Under the pieces are notes generated by a model. The model made no database searches, had not been told where the DNA came from, and saw only the letters and a program-made list of their open reading frames with translations. The translations under genes and the position numbers were made by a program. 64,000 nt of DNA from Candidatus Kapaibacterium sp. (lineage in GTDB: Bacteria; Bacteroidota; Ignavibacteria; Kapaibacteriales; NICIL-2): contig BPHJ01000001.1 in assembly GCA_026003475.1 (NCBI GenBank), forward strand, positions 1,053,189 through 1,117,188, read 5' to 3'. Positions within the stretch are counted from its first letter, which is position 1; the number at the start of each line of letters is the position of its first letter. Below are positions 46,789 to 56,411 of the stretch, one piece after another.

Positions 46789-49499
46789 TGCTGTTCCATA
46801 AGGTGGTGCAAACTCGCGTTGATTTTCTCGAGTGCTTCTGCAAAGGTTGCTTCCTTTGCACGTTCGTTTTCGACGACGTCGGGTTTAGCTCGCTGGAGGA
46901 ACTGCTCGTTGGCCAAGCGTGCTCGGGTTTGCGCAAGCAAGTGTTCCAATCGTGCACGCTCAGCAAGCAAACGCTCTCGCTCCCGTTGGAGTACGTGATC
47001 GCCAACAACAATGAACACTTCGGCATCGCCGACGATGGCACTGAGCGCTCCCCGAGGCTTCTGCGCGTTTGTGTCAACAAGCGTCGGCAGCTCGATACGT
47101 GCCAGTGCGGCAATGAGCGGAGCATTTGCTCTGAGCATCTCTGCAGTGCTCCCATCGGCACGGAATGATGCCGGCGGGAGATCGGTCGGTTTGAGATTCG
47201 CTGTTGCTTTGAGCATGCGGAATTGTTCGATGGCGTTCATCAGCAGTGCCATCTGCTGTTCCACGTGGGGCAGCTCGAAGTGGGGATTGTGTTTCGGCAG
47301 CAACTCTGTGCACAACGAGCGGTCCGGCTCACGCAACCCCAGACGATGCCAGAGCTCTTCCGTGATGAACGGCATGAGCGGGTGAAGCAACCCTAATGCA
47401 TCCTCGAAGACCTGCAGCGAGAACCGAACAAGGCCCTGACGCTGCTGAAGTGATTCAAGCTGCTGCAATCGAATCTTGAGCAGCTCGATATACCAGTCGC
47501 AGTAGTCGTGCCAGAAGAAGTCGTAGAGCGTTCGCACGTAGTCGTTGATTCGGTAGCGTTCCAAGTGCTCATCAACAAGGCGGATCGTTGCATGCAATCG
47601 GGATCGAATCCACCGTTCGGGAAGCCCGAGCTCGTCATCGGTCGGTTGTGGGGTTCGGTCAGCTCCAACGCCGACCTCATCTGCTTTGAGCGCTAAAAAG
47701 CGTGCTGCATTCCACAACTTGTTGGCAAAGTTTCGTCCCAATTCCATCTGCGGAGCATCTTGCGTGACTGGATCAACCGTGATGCGTACGTCCTGACCAA
47801 CCGGTGCCAGGTAGAGCACCGTATAGCGCACGGCATCTGCTCCGTAGGTTGCGATCAACTTGAGTGGGTCTGGCGAGTTACCCAGCGATTTGGACATCTT
47901 GCGTCCCTTGTCGTCGCGGATAATGCTCGTGAAGTACACATCCCGGAAGGGCACGACGCCGCGGAAATAGAGCGATGCCATAATCATGCGCGCGACCCAG
48001 AAGAAGATGATGTCCGGCCCCGTCACAAGCAAGTCCGTCGGAAGGTATGTCCGCAGAATCGGTGTGTCCTCGGTTTTGCCATCGTGGAGCCATCGCATCG
48101 TGGTGAGCATCCAGAGCCAGGACGAAAACCAGGTGTCGAGCGAGTCCTCATCCTGTCGCAGCTCAGCCGTTGGCGACAGTCCCAATTTTTCACGAGCGTG
48201 CTCGGCACTCCGCGCTGCAGTGTAACGCCCGTCGGCAGCATAGTACACAGGGATACGATGTCCCCACCAGAGTTGCCGCGAAATACACCAATCGCGAATG
48301 TTCCGCATCCAGTGTTCGTAGGTCTTGGTCCAGTGCTCTGGGAAAAAGCGTATCGTACCATCGAGAACGACTTGGAGCGCAGGCTCGGCCAGTGGTTGCA
48401 TACGAACAAACCACTGATCGCTGTAGAAGGGTTCGACGGGTTCTCCACTGCGTTCGGAGAATCCGACGTTGTGGACGTAGGGTTGTTCGTTGACTAGCAA
48501 GCCGGCAGCGCGCAAATCCGCGACGATCTGTGTGCGCGCAGCAAAGCGTTCCATGCCTTCGTAGGGACCAGCGACGTGATTGAGCCGTCCGTCCGCGTTG
48601 ATCGAAGCAAGGACCGGCAGCGAATGCCGCACTCCGATCTCGAAATCATTGGGATCATGCGCGGGAGTGATCTTGAGGCAACCTGTCCCGAAGGTAGGAT
48701 CGACATAGGAATCGGCGATGATCGGCACTAGGCGATCGGTCAATGGAACACGAACCTTCTTCCCAATCAGATGCCGATAGCGCTCATCCTCAGGATGCAC
48801 AGCAACTGCGACATCGCCGAAAATCGTCTCCGGTCGCACGGTTGCGACAGCCACAAATTCATCCCCATCGCCTTCGAGCTGATACTTGAGCGTGTAGAGC
48901 GTGTCTTCCACCTGGCGGTACACAACCTCTTCATCCGAGAGAGCCGATTGAAGCACGGGGGACCAGTTGATAATGCGCTTACCGCGATAGATCAAGCCAG
49001 CATCGAACAATCGGATGAACACCTCACGGACAGCATTGGAAGCGCTCTCGTCCATGGTAAAGAGCGTTCGTTTCCAATCACACGAGACGCCCAAGGAGCG
49101 AAGCTGTTCGAGGATGATGCCACCGTACTGTTCCTTCCATTGCCAGACTCGGCGAAGGAATTCCTCCCGTCCAAGGTCCCAGCGCGTTTTCCCCTCTGTG
49201 CGGAGGAGCTCTGCTTCCACCTTGCTCTGCGTTGCGATGCCGGCATGATCAAGCCCAGGGAACCAACAGGCGACCTTTCCCAGCTTGCGATGGTACCGAA
49301 TGTAAAGGTCCTGGATGGTGTTGTTGAGAACATGCCCCATCGTCAGCACACCGGTCACGTTGGGCGGTGGCATCAGGATACTGTAGCGGGGCTGGTCAGT
49401 AGAATCCGGACACGAGAAAAGGTCCAGTTCCAGCCAATGTTCGTACCATGGACGTTCGATTGCGGAAGGGTTGTAGTGGCGATCGAATTGACGCTGCAT
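46785..49499 (-). CDS. valS: Valyl-tRNA synthetase
   Basis: Charges tRNA-Val; 904 aa. The class I catalytic core has PPPNVTGVLTMGHVLNNT as its first signature, where the HIGH motif reads TMGH, and KMSKSLGNS as the second. A CP1 editing domain (~200-340), the anticodon-binding domain and a C-terminal coiled coil are present (RERERLLAERARLEHLLAQT). The ATG at 49499 begins MQRQFDRHYNPSAIE. First gene of a run of five. Confidence 0.96.
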   Translation of the reverse strand: MQRQFDRHYNPSAIERPWYEHWLELDLFSCPDSTDQPRYSILMPPPNVTGVLTMGHVLNNTIQDLYIRYHRKLGKVACWFPGLDHAGIATQSKVEAELLRTEGKTRWDLGREEFLRRVWQWKEQYGGIILEQLRSLGVSCDWKRTLFTMDESASNAVREVFIRLFDAGLIYRGKRIINWSPVLQSALSDEEVVYRQVEDTLYTLKYQLEGDGDEFVAVATVRPETIFGDVAVAVHPEDERYRHLIGKKVRVPLTDRLVPIIADSYVDPTFGTGCLKITPAHDPNDFEIGVRHSLPVLASINADGRLNHVAGPYEGMERFAARTQIVADLRAAGLLVNEQPYVHNVGFSERSGEPVEPFYSDQWFVRMQPLAEPALQVVLDGTIRFFPEHWTKTYEHWMRNIRDWCISRQLWWGHRIPVYYAADGRYTAARSAEHAREKLGLSPTAELRQDEDSLDTWFSSWLWMLTTMRWLHDGKTEDTPILRTYLPTDLLVTGPDIIFFWVARMIMASLYFRGVVPFRDVYFTSIIRDDKGRKMSKSLGNSPDPLKLIATYGADAVRYTVLYLAPVGQDVRITVDPVTQDAPQMELGRNFANKLWNAARFLALKADEVGVGADRTPQPTDDELGLPERWIRSRLHATIRLVDEHLERYRINDYVRTLYDFFWHDYCDWYIELLKIRLQQLESLQQRQGLVRFSLQVFEDALGLLHPLMPFITEELWHRLGLREPDRSLCTELLPKHNPHFELPHVEQQMALLMNAIEQFRMLKATANLKPTDLPPASFRADGSTAEMLRANAPLIAALARIELPTLVDTNAQKPRGALSAIVGDAEVFIVVGDHVLQRERERLLAERARLEHLLAQTRARLANEQFLQRAKPDVVENERAKEATFAEALEKINASLHHLMEQQ

Positions 49500-49529
49500 A
49501 CACTTCGAGTAGGAGACAATCACGGGCTG

Positions 49530-49537
49530 CAAAGATA
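49530..49537 (-). promoter_or_regulatory. Candidate -10 box (TATCTTTG) of valS
   Basis: Fits TAnnTTTG and lies 30 nt before the valS ATG. It is framed by the inverted repeat GGCTGC/GCAGCC (49525-49543), which may be an operator or a short hairpin after the PorU stop. No U-tract follows. Confidence 0.4.
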
Positions 49538-49553
49538 GCAGCCGCAGACAGGC

Positions 49554-52500
49554 TTACTGTAGAACGATAAGCACCCCACCAACTGCATCGGTAGCTCCCA
49601 GGGGCTCCAGCCACAGACGCCAGTAGTACGCACCGCTCTGAAGTGAACCACCGCTGGACTGGTCAATCAACGGGAATGCAATGTGATTGATCCCATTGAC
49701 GACAGTCACAGCCGCACCGTACACTTTCTTGCCCAAAACATCGAAGACCTCCAGACGCGCCGGTGCGCTCTGCTCGAAGCCATGGTAGGTGGCGGTGACA
49801 ACTGCTTCTTGGCCAACAGCACACGGATTAGGAGACACGGCCACACTATCAATCCACAGTGAGGATGGCACCACCAGCACAAACTGTGCTGTCGTGGTAT
49901 TGCCTGTAGCATCGCGGGCAGTAACCAAAAGAATGTTGACCCCCTGCTCCAGTTCAACTGCTGTTGAGACTGCTGCGCGTGCGAGCGGTTCAGCACTCCA
50001 GCGTTCGCTTTGCGGAAGTGCCGAGGTCGGAAAGAACGTGTACGGTTGCGTACCTTGAGGAAGCCGCAGTCCGTTGAGGCGCAACACGATCGCAGTGCTA
50101 TCGGTGATCGCAACACGCGCCGAATCGAGCAGTGCACACTCCAGCAAAACATGCTGCGCGACGATGGTCGTATCCCCAGCCGGAACACCATTGGCAAGCA
50201 ACAGCACTCGTGGCGGATCGCTATCAGAGCGAATCCGAAGCATCTGTGATGAAAAATTGTTGAATTGGTACTGGTCACGTTGCGGCACAAGCGTGAGCTG
50301 AAGCGTTACAGCGTCTGGTAAATCAAGTGTTGGAAGCAGTGCGTTGAGCGTTGTATCGCCGAGACCAACGGTGAACTCCGCGGGCAAGGTCTCGATCGTG
50401 ATCGCCTCTCCCCCAACACCGATCACCTGCCATTGCCCGGTCATCAATCGAACTCCGGAGCGCGAGACCAGGTTGATCACGCGAGCACGGATAGCGACCG
50501 TATCGCCACGCAGCGGCGATCGGTCACCAACATCGAGTGCGGCTGCAATCTCAGGCAAAGGAGTGTATTCCACCAGAGCCGATGCAATCGTGCACGGGGT
50601 AAAATCGGTGCTGTCGCGTTGGAGTGTACAGACAATCTGAAGGTAGGGGTACTCGGCAGCATCGAGATCAGCAAGCGACAAGAAACTGCTATCGCTCGAT
50701 GCAACAATCTGCGTCTGGTCATTGGGAGCTTTGCTGCCATACGCTGCGAGCTGCAGTCGTGCGGTCGTCAGTGATACATCAAGGCGGGCGCTCTTCCACT
50801 GTTCGGCTGGTCCTGCTGGCGGTAGCACAAGCTGTGCTTCCAAGGGAAATATCGGTAGCTCAAAAACTGCCGAGATGGTATCGCTTCCCTGTGTGGCGTC
50901 GTCGATACCGAGGCGTTCAAGCATGAACGGACGGTTGCCCGACCTCATCCCCACAAACAGGTAGGAGCGCGTTGCATTCAGTGAGTCGGCGTATCGCGCT
51001 CCAAACTCTGCAAGAACGGTGCGAAACGCTGCCGCGTATTGCCGAAACTGCAGCGCCCAGGCTCCACCGCAAGAGGTCAAGAGAACGTAATCACGATCAG
51101 CAACGGAATCCCGCAAGAATTCGATGAGTTCCGGTGCACCACCATTGCTTCGATTGATAGGTGTCGTCGTCCAGGTTGCGTACCAGCGCACCGCCTTCAC
51201 TGCTCCGGTGTACGGCGAAAGAACTGCAAGATGAACGCCGATCTCATCGTTGCGTTCGCTGGCTACATTTACCCCTCCAATCCGAAGGCGATATGCTGGC
51301 TGTATCGGCAGTCGTACTGAATCACGTTGATCGAACTGGTATCCACCTGCCGAGAGCAGCTCGACGCCAATGGACTGTGCGAAGGTTAGGGTCCCCGATG
51401 GAGTTTGTTCCATTCCACTAACGATGCTCCGGGACCAAGCGCCACCCCCGACTCCCTGCACGTGGTCTATTCGATTGACCGCTGCTTGCTCGGTAATCAC
51501 GATTGGAATGATCAAAGGTGGTGTCCAAACTTGGCGCTCGGTATTGTATCCACGGATAACGATGCGGTATTCCCTGCCAACCGTGAGCAGGGGCGGAAAG
51601 TGCCATTGACAATGCGTAGGGAGCACATTCACCGGATATTCCGCACTCGTGGCGAGGGTATCGCCACGATCAGAAAGGAGCAACGCTTCGTAGGTGAAGG
51701 GAGCCGCTGTGGCAAACGGATTCAGGAACCGAACGATGGTATCGGTTGGCGCAATATTCCACCCAGCTTGCGGCTCGACAGGATAGAGTTGTTCGGCATA
51801 CACATACAGTGGAATGTCCAATTGCGCCATTGGTCCGCTCCTCCCTACCGTGTCAATCTCAATGTGGAGGGCATGGCTGCCTGGCATGTTGTGAATGGGG
51901 AGTACAAACCGTAAGCGGACTGGATAGCATAGCTGCGAGAGCACAGTGCGGAACGTATCGCGCTGCTGCTGATAGGTTCGAACCAACCGAACTTCGATCG
52001 TGGAATCCGTATATACACCAGCGTTGAACGCCATTACCTCGACAATAGCACTTTCAGCATTGGTAGTCAAGGTCGGTGCATCAGGGACACTCCGGATCGT
52101 CAGCGATGAGCCATCCAGCACAGGATGTGGTAGTGTATCAATCGGAATCCGGGTAAGAGGATCCCCAAAAAGTGTTGTCTGGAGAATGGTGTTGATCGCC
52201 AGTTGCGTACCGTCGAACAAGTAGAGCTTTGCACGATTGAGGACGTCTCCGAGCGCGCGGCTGGTGCTTCGTGCTAAGGATGCGAAGATGCCGGCGTTGA
52301 CGATGTCGTCATAGGAACGGATGCCGAATCCTGTCGTTGCAATGACCGCGACCATCCCCGCCGATGGCGCCGCCAGAAAATCTTCTCCCAATGCTTGGAT
52401 GGCTGGTTCTGCAAAAGCCCCAATTTGACAAGAAAAACTCGCCAGAATCGGATACCTGCCCCGATTCCGCAGGCGTTCAGGCTCCCATCCAGCAACTTCC

Positions 52501-54764
52501 AGTGTGCGTGGTGCACCGTGACCGATGTAATTGACCCACACTGCACCGCTGTTGATCGTATTGACGATTGCTGTGGGTACAGGCGAACCATCGGCAGTGC
52601 CAGCATAGAACGATGCCAGCACTGTATCGGCACAGAGGGCGCGTTGGTACGGATCAACCAGCAGAGGAAGCAGCGAATAGACCACCGATTCGTAGAAGTC
52701 CACTTGCTCGGCTGGATCAGCACCGCCCGTGATGAAAAGGAAGCGTTTGTGCCAACGAGCAGGTGGGAGCGTGTCATACTCGATGAGTTTATCAACGATC
52801 GCATCGGCTTGCACTAACGTGGTCACGGGAAGTCTGCCAATGCTCATCTCCGGAATGTAGTCATCACCTTCCAAGAGTGTGTACCAGAAATCGCTGACTG
52901 GCTTTCCATAACTCGGGATGAAGTCCTCGTTGATCGTGGTCGGAGAGACGCGGCGGGGATCCCAACTTGCATCGCCCATGAGCAGAATTGCACGTGGAGG
53001 CGGAGCTCCCCACTGTCGGTAGGCATACCGAAGAAATGCTTTGATTGCATGCGGCGATTTCTCACCCCGGCCAAAGGCATCGAAGATGTCTTGCACTTCG
53101 ACGACACGCGCACGCACATGATGATGCTGCGACCGATAACGCGCTAATCGCTCTGCGGCAGCACGAAAAAAGCGATGGGTGATGATGACATAATCTGCGC
53201 GGTTGGTGTCGGCGTAGAGGTCGCTTCCTCCACATGGGCGAATGCGCGCATGTTCAATCGCAGTACTACCTGTTGCCACGAGAGCATGGTCACCACGCGA
53301 GAGCGGAACGACAACGCGGTATGCGTTTCCACGTTCGGTCGGCACCCAAGCGATGAGCACTGCTGCGCCCGATGCCAGTGCCTCCTGGTACTGGAGCGGC
53401 TGGCCACGCACACCACAACCAACGTAGGCGACGCCAGAGGTAATTGCTGAAACGGACGAACTCCCTTCGCTGGTGAGCTGATCGCGGAGTGTTTGATCGA
53501 GTGTTTGCCCATCAGCGATCAGTATGGCGAACGGCGTCCCGACTGGCAACGCCCGGATCAGCCCCGCAACCGTTGGTGCATTCTCGGAAAAGAGCTGGAC
53601 CGTTTGCTGCTCATCAAGCCATGCGACGGTGATCGGTTGGCGCGTCGTTACAATTGCCGTATCGCCGATCGCTATACCCAAACGCTGTGGGGATTGCCGT
53701 GCAGAGAGTCGAAAGAGGACCCCACGCTCACCGGTCATCCATCGCCACGTTCGGCGCAGGGTGTCGAATACCAGCGCGCGCGATGAAACAAAATTGAGCA
53801 GCTCAAGCTCTTCGTCCTGGGTTGATTGACACCTTCCCGCAAGGTAATCGCCAGTGGCAACAGCTCGTTCTGTTCCACGTGTTGTGATGTAGTCCACTGC
53901 TTCTGCAGCGATAGTCGTTGCGGTATTCTGGAAAACGAGTGAATCCACAATGCAGCCATCACGGCGGGGACGGAGCACAAACCCAAGGGTATCGTAGCGC
54001 GGTCCATCGAAGGTGGTGCTATCGCGAAGGATTCCGCCATAGCGGCACTGAAGGCGATGGTCGGGGGCGGTGAAGATGTCGTCGCTGATAGCCGAATAGA
54101 CAATCTTCACCTCGATGCTATCATCACTGGAGGGTTCGGGTGCGACCGGCAAGAACGTCGAAAAGGGACGAAGTGGATACGTTATCGCCCATGCCCATCC
54201 CTCACCAGGCACGGTTTCGGTGACGAATGTGCTCTGCGTTTGACTGTAGCGATCGTTGTCGAGCCATCCTTGAACGTATTCGCGATCGTACTCGATGTGG
54301 CGTTCCACAACAATGTGGCGGCGTAATGGCAGCCCTTCTCCTGTTGCGGTATCTAGCTGCAGCCGGTATGGTGGCTGCGATGGATCGTACCAGACCTCAA
54401 AAGCAGCACGATCGGTGTACGCGTCGAAGTAGGTTGTATCCCCGGTCGGATGAGAACCAACAAAGAGAAGTGTATCATCATCGGTCAAACGACCATCGTG
54501 ATCGACCAGTGCAACGGGTATGAAATGTCCTTTTCGGAGAAGGTGTAATCCATCGCTTGGCAAGTTCCGCAGCATCGGAGCAACGCCGAGCAGTTCGGAT
54601 ACGAGGAGCTGGGCAACGCCATCTCGCGTAGTTTCGATGTACGCAAGCGGAAGTTGTTGCACTGTGGTGACTCTAGGGCGAGCATGCGGAGTGGCAGTCT
54701 GTGCTTGCGCCGCCGAATACCAACCGACAACGAACAGCAGAGCAAGACAACAGATTCGCAGCAT
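49554..54764 (-). CDS. porU: PorU-like T9SS C-terminal signal peptidase (C25 gingipain family)
   Basis: Sorting peptidase that removes the C-terminal domain from T9SS cargo at the outer membrane. The ATG at 54764 gives a signal peptide (MLRICCLALLFVVGWYSAAQAQ). The C25 domain spans ~530-860 (YVIITHRFF, ILLMGDASWDPR, SIGRLPVTT). The His/Cys dyad is His749 in YIGHGAP and Cys779 in SFSCQIGAF. Long beta-rich regions follow, and a C-terminal sorting-like domain with SPNPCAVGQ and SGAYYWRLWL. At 1736 aa it is much longer than P. gingivalis PorU (about 1160). No other T9SS component is in the window. Confidence 0.88.
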   Translation of the reverse strand: MLRICCLALLFVVGWYSAAQAQTATPHARPRVTTVQQLPLAYIETTRDGVAQLLVSELLGVAPMLRNLPSDGLHLLRKGHFIPVALVDHDGRLTDDDTLLFVGSHPTGDTTYFDAYTDRAAFEVWYDPSQPPYRLQLDTATGEGLPLRRHIVVERHIEYDREYVQGWLDNDRYSQTQSTFVTETVPGEGWAWAITYPLRPFSTFLPVAPEPSSDDSIEVKIVYSAISDDIFTAPDHRLQCRYGGILRDSTTFDGPRYDTLGFVLRPRRDGCIVDSLVFQNTATTIAAEAVDYITTRGTERAVATGDYLAGRCQSTQDEELELLNFVSSRALVFDTLRRTWRWMTGERGVLFRLSARQSPQRLGIAIGDTAIVTTRQPITVAWLDEQQTVQLFSENAPTVAGLIRALPVGTPFAILIADGQTLDQTLRDQLTSEGSSSVSAITSGVAYVGCGVRGQPLQYQEALASGAAVLIAWVPTERGNAYRVVVPLSRGDHALVATGSTAIEHARIRPCGGSDLYADTNRADYVIITHRFFRAAAERLARYRSQHHHVRARVVEVQDIFDAFGRGEKSPHAIKAFLRYAYRQWGAPPPRAILLMGDASWDPRRVSPTTINEDFIPSYGKPVSDFWYTLLEGDDYIPEMSIGRLPVTTLVQADAIVDKLIEYDTLPPARWHKRFLFITGGADPAEQVDFYESVVYSLLPLLVDPYQRALCADTVLASFYAGTADGSPVPTAIVNTINSGAVWVNYIGHGAPRTLEVAGWEPERLRNRGRYPILASFSCQIGAFAEPAIQALGEDFLAAPSAGMVAVIATTGFGIRSYDDIVNAGIFASLARSTSRALGDVLNRAKLYLFDGTQLAINTILQTTLFGDPLTRIPIDTLPHPVLDGSSLTIRSVPDAPTLTTNAESAIVEVMAFNAGVYTDSTIEVRLVRTYQQQRDTFRTVLSQLCYPVRLRFVLPIHNMPGSHALHIEIDTVGRSGPMAQLDIPLYVYAEQLYPVEPQAGWNIAPTDTIVRFLNPFATAAPFTYEALLLSDRGDTLATSAEYPVNVLPTHCQWHFPPLLTVGREYRIVIRGYNTERQVWTPPLIIPIVITEQAAVNRIDHVQGVGGGAWSRSIVSGMEQTPSGTLTFAQSIGVELLSAGGYQFDQRDSVRLPIQPAYRLRIGGVNVASERNDEIGVHLAVLSPYTGAVKAVRWYATWTTTPINRSNGGAPELIEFLRDSVADRDYVLLTSCGGAWALQFRQYAAAFRTVLAEFGARYADSLNATRSYLFVGMRSGNRPFMLERLGIDDATQGSDTISAVFELPIFPLEAQLVLPPAGPAEQWKSARLDVSLTTARLQLAAYGSKAPNDQTQIVASSDSSFLSLADLDAAEYPYLQIVCTLQRDSTDFTPCTIASALVEYTPLPEIAAALDVGDRSPLRGDTVAIRARVINLVSRSGVRLMTGQWQVIGVGGEAITIETLPAEFTVGLGDTTLNALLPTLDLPDAVTLQLTLVPQRDQYQFNNFSSQMLRIRSDSDPPRVLLLANGVPAGDTTIVAQHVLLECALLDSARVAITDSTAIVLRLNGLRLPQGTQPYTFFPTSALPQSERWSAEPLARAAVSTAVELEQGVNILLVTARDATGNTTTAQFVLVVPSSLWIDSVAVSPNPCAVGQEAVVTATYHGFEQSAPARLEVFDVLGKKVYGAAVTVVNGINHIAFPLIDQSSGGSLQSGAYYWRLWLEPLGATDAVGGVLIVLQ

Positions 54765-54830
54765 ACAGACTCGCAGGAGGTGTCCATTCTGCTGGCAATA
54801 ATGCATAGCACGTTCGGTGTGTTTCGCCAA

Positions 54831-54881
54831 GACAAAAGCAATACAGCGCTGGACCACTACTGCCAGGCCCAGCGCTGTATT
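54831..54881 (-). terminator. Terminator-like hairpin after the unknown membrane protein gene
   Basis: Perfect 13-bp inverted repeat AATACAGCGCTGG (54840-54852) / CCAGCGCTGTATT (54869-54881), 16-nt loop, 35 bp after the stop at 54917. On the minus strand it is followed by TGCTTTTGTC, a broken U-tract. The stem is strong; the tail is weak. Confidence 0.6.
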
Positions 54882-54916
54882 CATTGTTGCATGTTCAAGA
54901 GAGCGGTTGTGGTACG

Positions 54917-56245
54917 CTACCGGTCAAGCGATTCCTTGAATCCGATCTTGAGATTTTCCACGATGGCTTTGCTTATTTTTTCACGCATTGCTTGATCGTT
55001 GGATAGATGCTCGCTAATTGCTTCCTCAACGCGGCGTTTGATCATTTCGGATGACTCGCCGATGAGCTTGTCCACAAAGAGCCGAATATCACGCTGTTGT
55101 TCTTGCAGGATGTCGAGCTGGCTGCGACTGGCATCCTCCATCTTTTTGAGCATTTTATCCATGCGCTCTTCTTCTTCGGTGTAGAATAGCGTGAATGCCA
55201 GCAGAGCCAACATGGAGAATTCCAGAAAGATCGCACCCAGAATCAGCGAGGGACGTGTCGGAGGAATAAACTTCAGACCGCGGATACCGACAGCAACAAT
55301 CAGCAACGCAGCGCCACCATACGCAAAGCCGGTGACGTTATTCGAGTACTGCTCGGTGAAGTGATGAGCCATGTACAGCCGCAGTGCTGAGCCGATGCGA
55401 AGACGATTCCGCTGCCAACCGATCGCTGCTTTGATATCCTCGATGCTACGCTCGACAAATTCGCTGAAGTGCTCACGAATGCGGATATACAAAACGTTGT
55501 TGCGGAAGACAACCGGATCGGTGTTGCGGTCGAAAGCATCGTCGAATCCAATAACTTGGCGGTGGCTGCTGCCGATTTCTTCTTCGGGAATCGTGCGATT
55601 CCAGACAACACGGAAGGCTTCAACGATCTTGCGACGGTCAGTTTCCGCAAGCGCTGCAAGGCGGTCATCGGGCATAACGAGCAACTCGACAATTTCTTCC
55701 GAGAAGCCCGTTTGGAGCCGAATTTTTGCTTTGTTGTTGTGTATTTCCCGCTCAACCTTGAGTGACATAAATCCAAAGCCTGGTGGCATGATCAGTGTCA
55801 GCAGAACAGCAACCACAAAGCCAATGTCGATCGAGAAAATCACGAAGCCAACATTCGGATCAAGATAAATCGGATCATCACCAAGCTTGGGAGCTTTGAC
55901 GACCCATTCATCTGGAGCTTTCGGATAGCCGTGGACTTTTTCCTGCCGCGCCTTGTTGGTGAAATCGAAGATGTACTCTGGTTTGATGTACTCGCGCTTG
56001 ACTTCTTCACCGATATGCTTGAGTCCCTCGGCTGACGGTACGGCGCGGACACCATTGAAGTTGGCAAGCTCCTCCCGTTCGGGTTTGAACTGGAACACCA
56101 CAAAGCTCTCAACGATGCGAACTAAGAGAAACTTGTGGAAGATGACCGCTGTTGCCAAGAAGATAGCGAAAAACACCACGTAGTGGACAAACCCTGCTTT
56201 GTAGAGGGTATGTTCGGGCGCATTCGGATTTGTGCGTGCGCTCAT
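54917..56245 (-). CDS. Unknown membrane protein with four helices and coiled coil
   Basis: I do not recognise this 442-aa protein. The ATG at 56245 begins MSARTNPNAPEHTLYK. Predicted helices lie at ~18-41 (VVFFAIFLATAVIF), 132-155 (GFVIFSIDIGFVVAVLL), 305-326 (GGAALLIVAVGI) and 332-355 (LILGAIFLEFSMLALLAF). Between helices 2 and 3 is a ~150-residue soluble, highly charged domain. A coiled coil follows from ~356 (EEEERMDKMLKKMEDASRSQ) with a helical tail. There is no signal peptide or enzyme motif. It has its own promoter and terminator, so it is probably a single-gene unit. Confidence 0.7.
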   Translation of the reverse strand: MSARTNPNAPEHTLYKAGFVHYVVFFAIFLATAVIFHKFLLVRIVESFVVFQFKPEREELANFNGVRAVPSAEGLKHIGEEVKREYIKPEYIFDFTNKARQEKVHGYPKAPDEWVVKAPKLGDDPIYLDPNVGFVIFSIDIGFVVAVLLTLIMPPGFGFMSLKVEREIHNNKAKIRLQTGFSEEIVELLVMPDDRLAALAETDRRKIVEAFRVVWNRTIPEEEIGSSHRQVIGFDDAFDRNTDPVVFRNNVLYIRIREHFSEFVERSIEDIKAAIGWQRNRLRIGSALRLYMAHHFTEQYSNNVTGFAYGGAALLIVAVGIRGLKFIPPTRPSLILGAIFLEFSMLALLAFTLFYTEEEERMDKMLKKMEDASRSQLDILQEQQRDIRLFVDKLIGESSEMIKRRVEEAISEHLSNDQAMREKISKAIVENLKIGFKESLDR

Positions 56246-56342
56246 GGTTGCAGTATCCTTGAACGATTGAACAAACGCATGATGTATCGAGAGATCACCA
56301 CCGCCGCAGACGAATGTGAACTGCAGGCAGAAAGAACCGCAG

Positions 56343-56373
56343 CAAAAATAGCAAGCCTTGTTTGCATATGCAA
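56343..56373 (-). promoter_or_regulatory. Promoter of the unknown membrane protein gene
   Basis: TTGCAT at 56373..56368 and TATTTTTG at 56350..56343, 17-bp spacer. The -35 is half of the palindrome TTGCATATGCAA (56362-56373), so a dimeric regulator could cover it. Predicted leader about 90 nt. Confidence 0.6.
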
Positions 56374-56411
56374 CATATTTTTTGCACGCGGAATTAGGCA
56401 CCGCGATTTCG

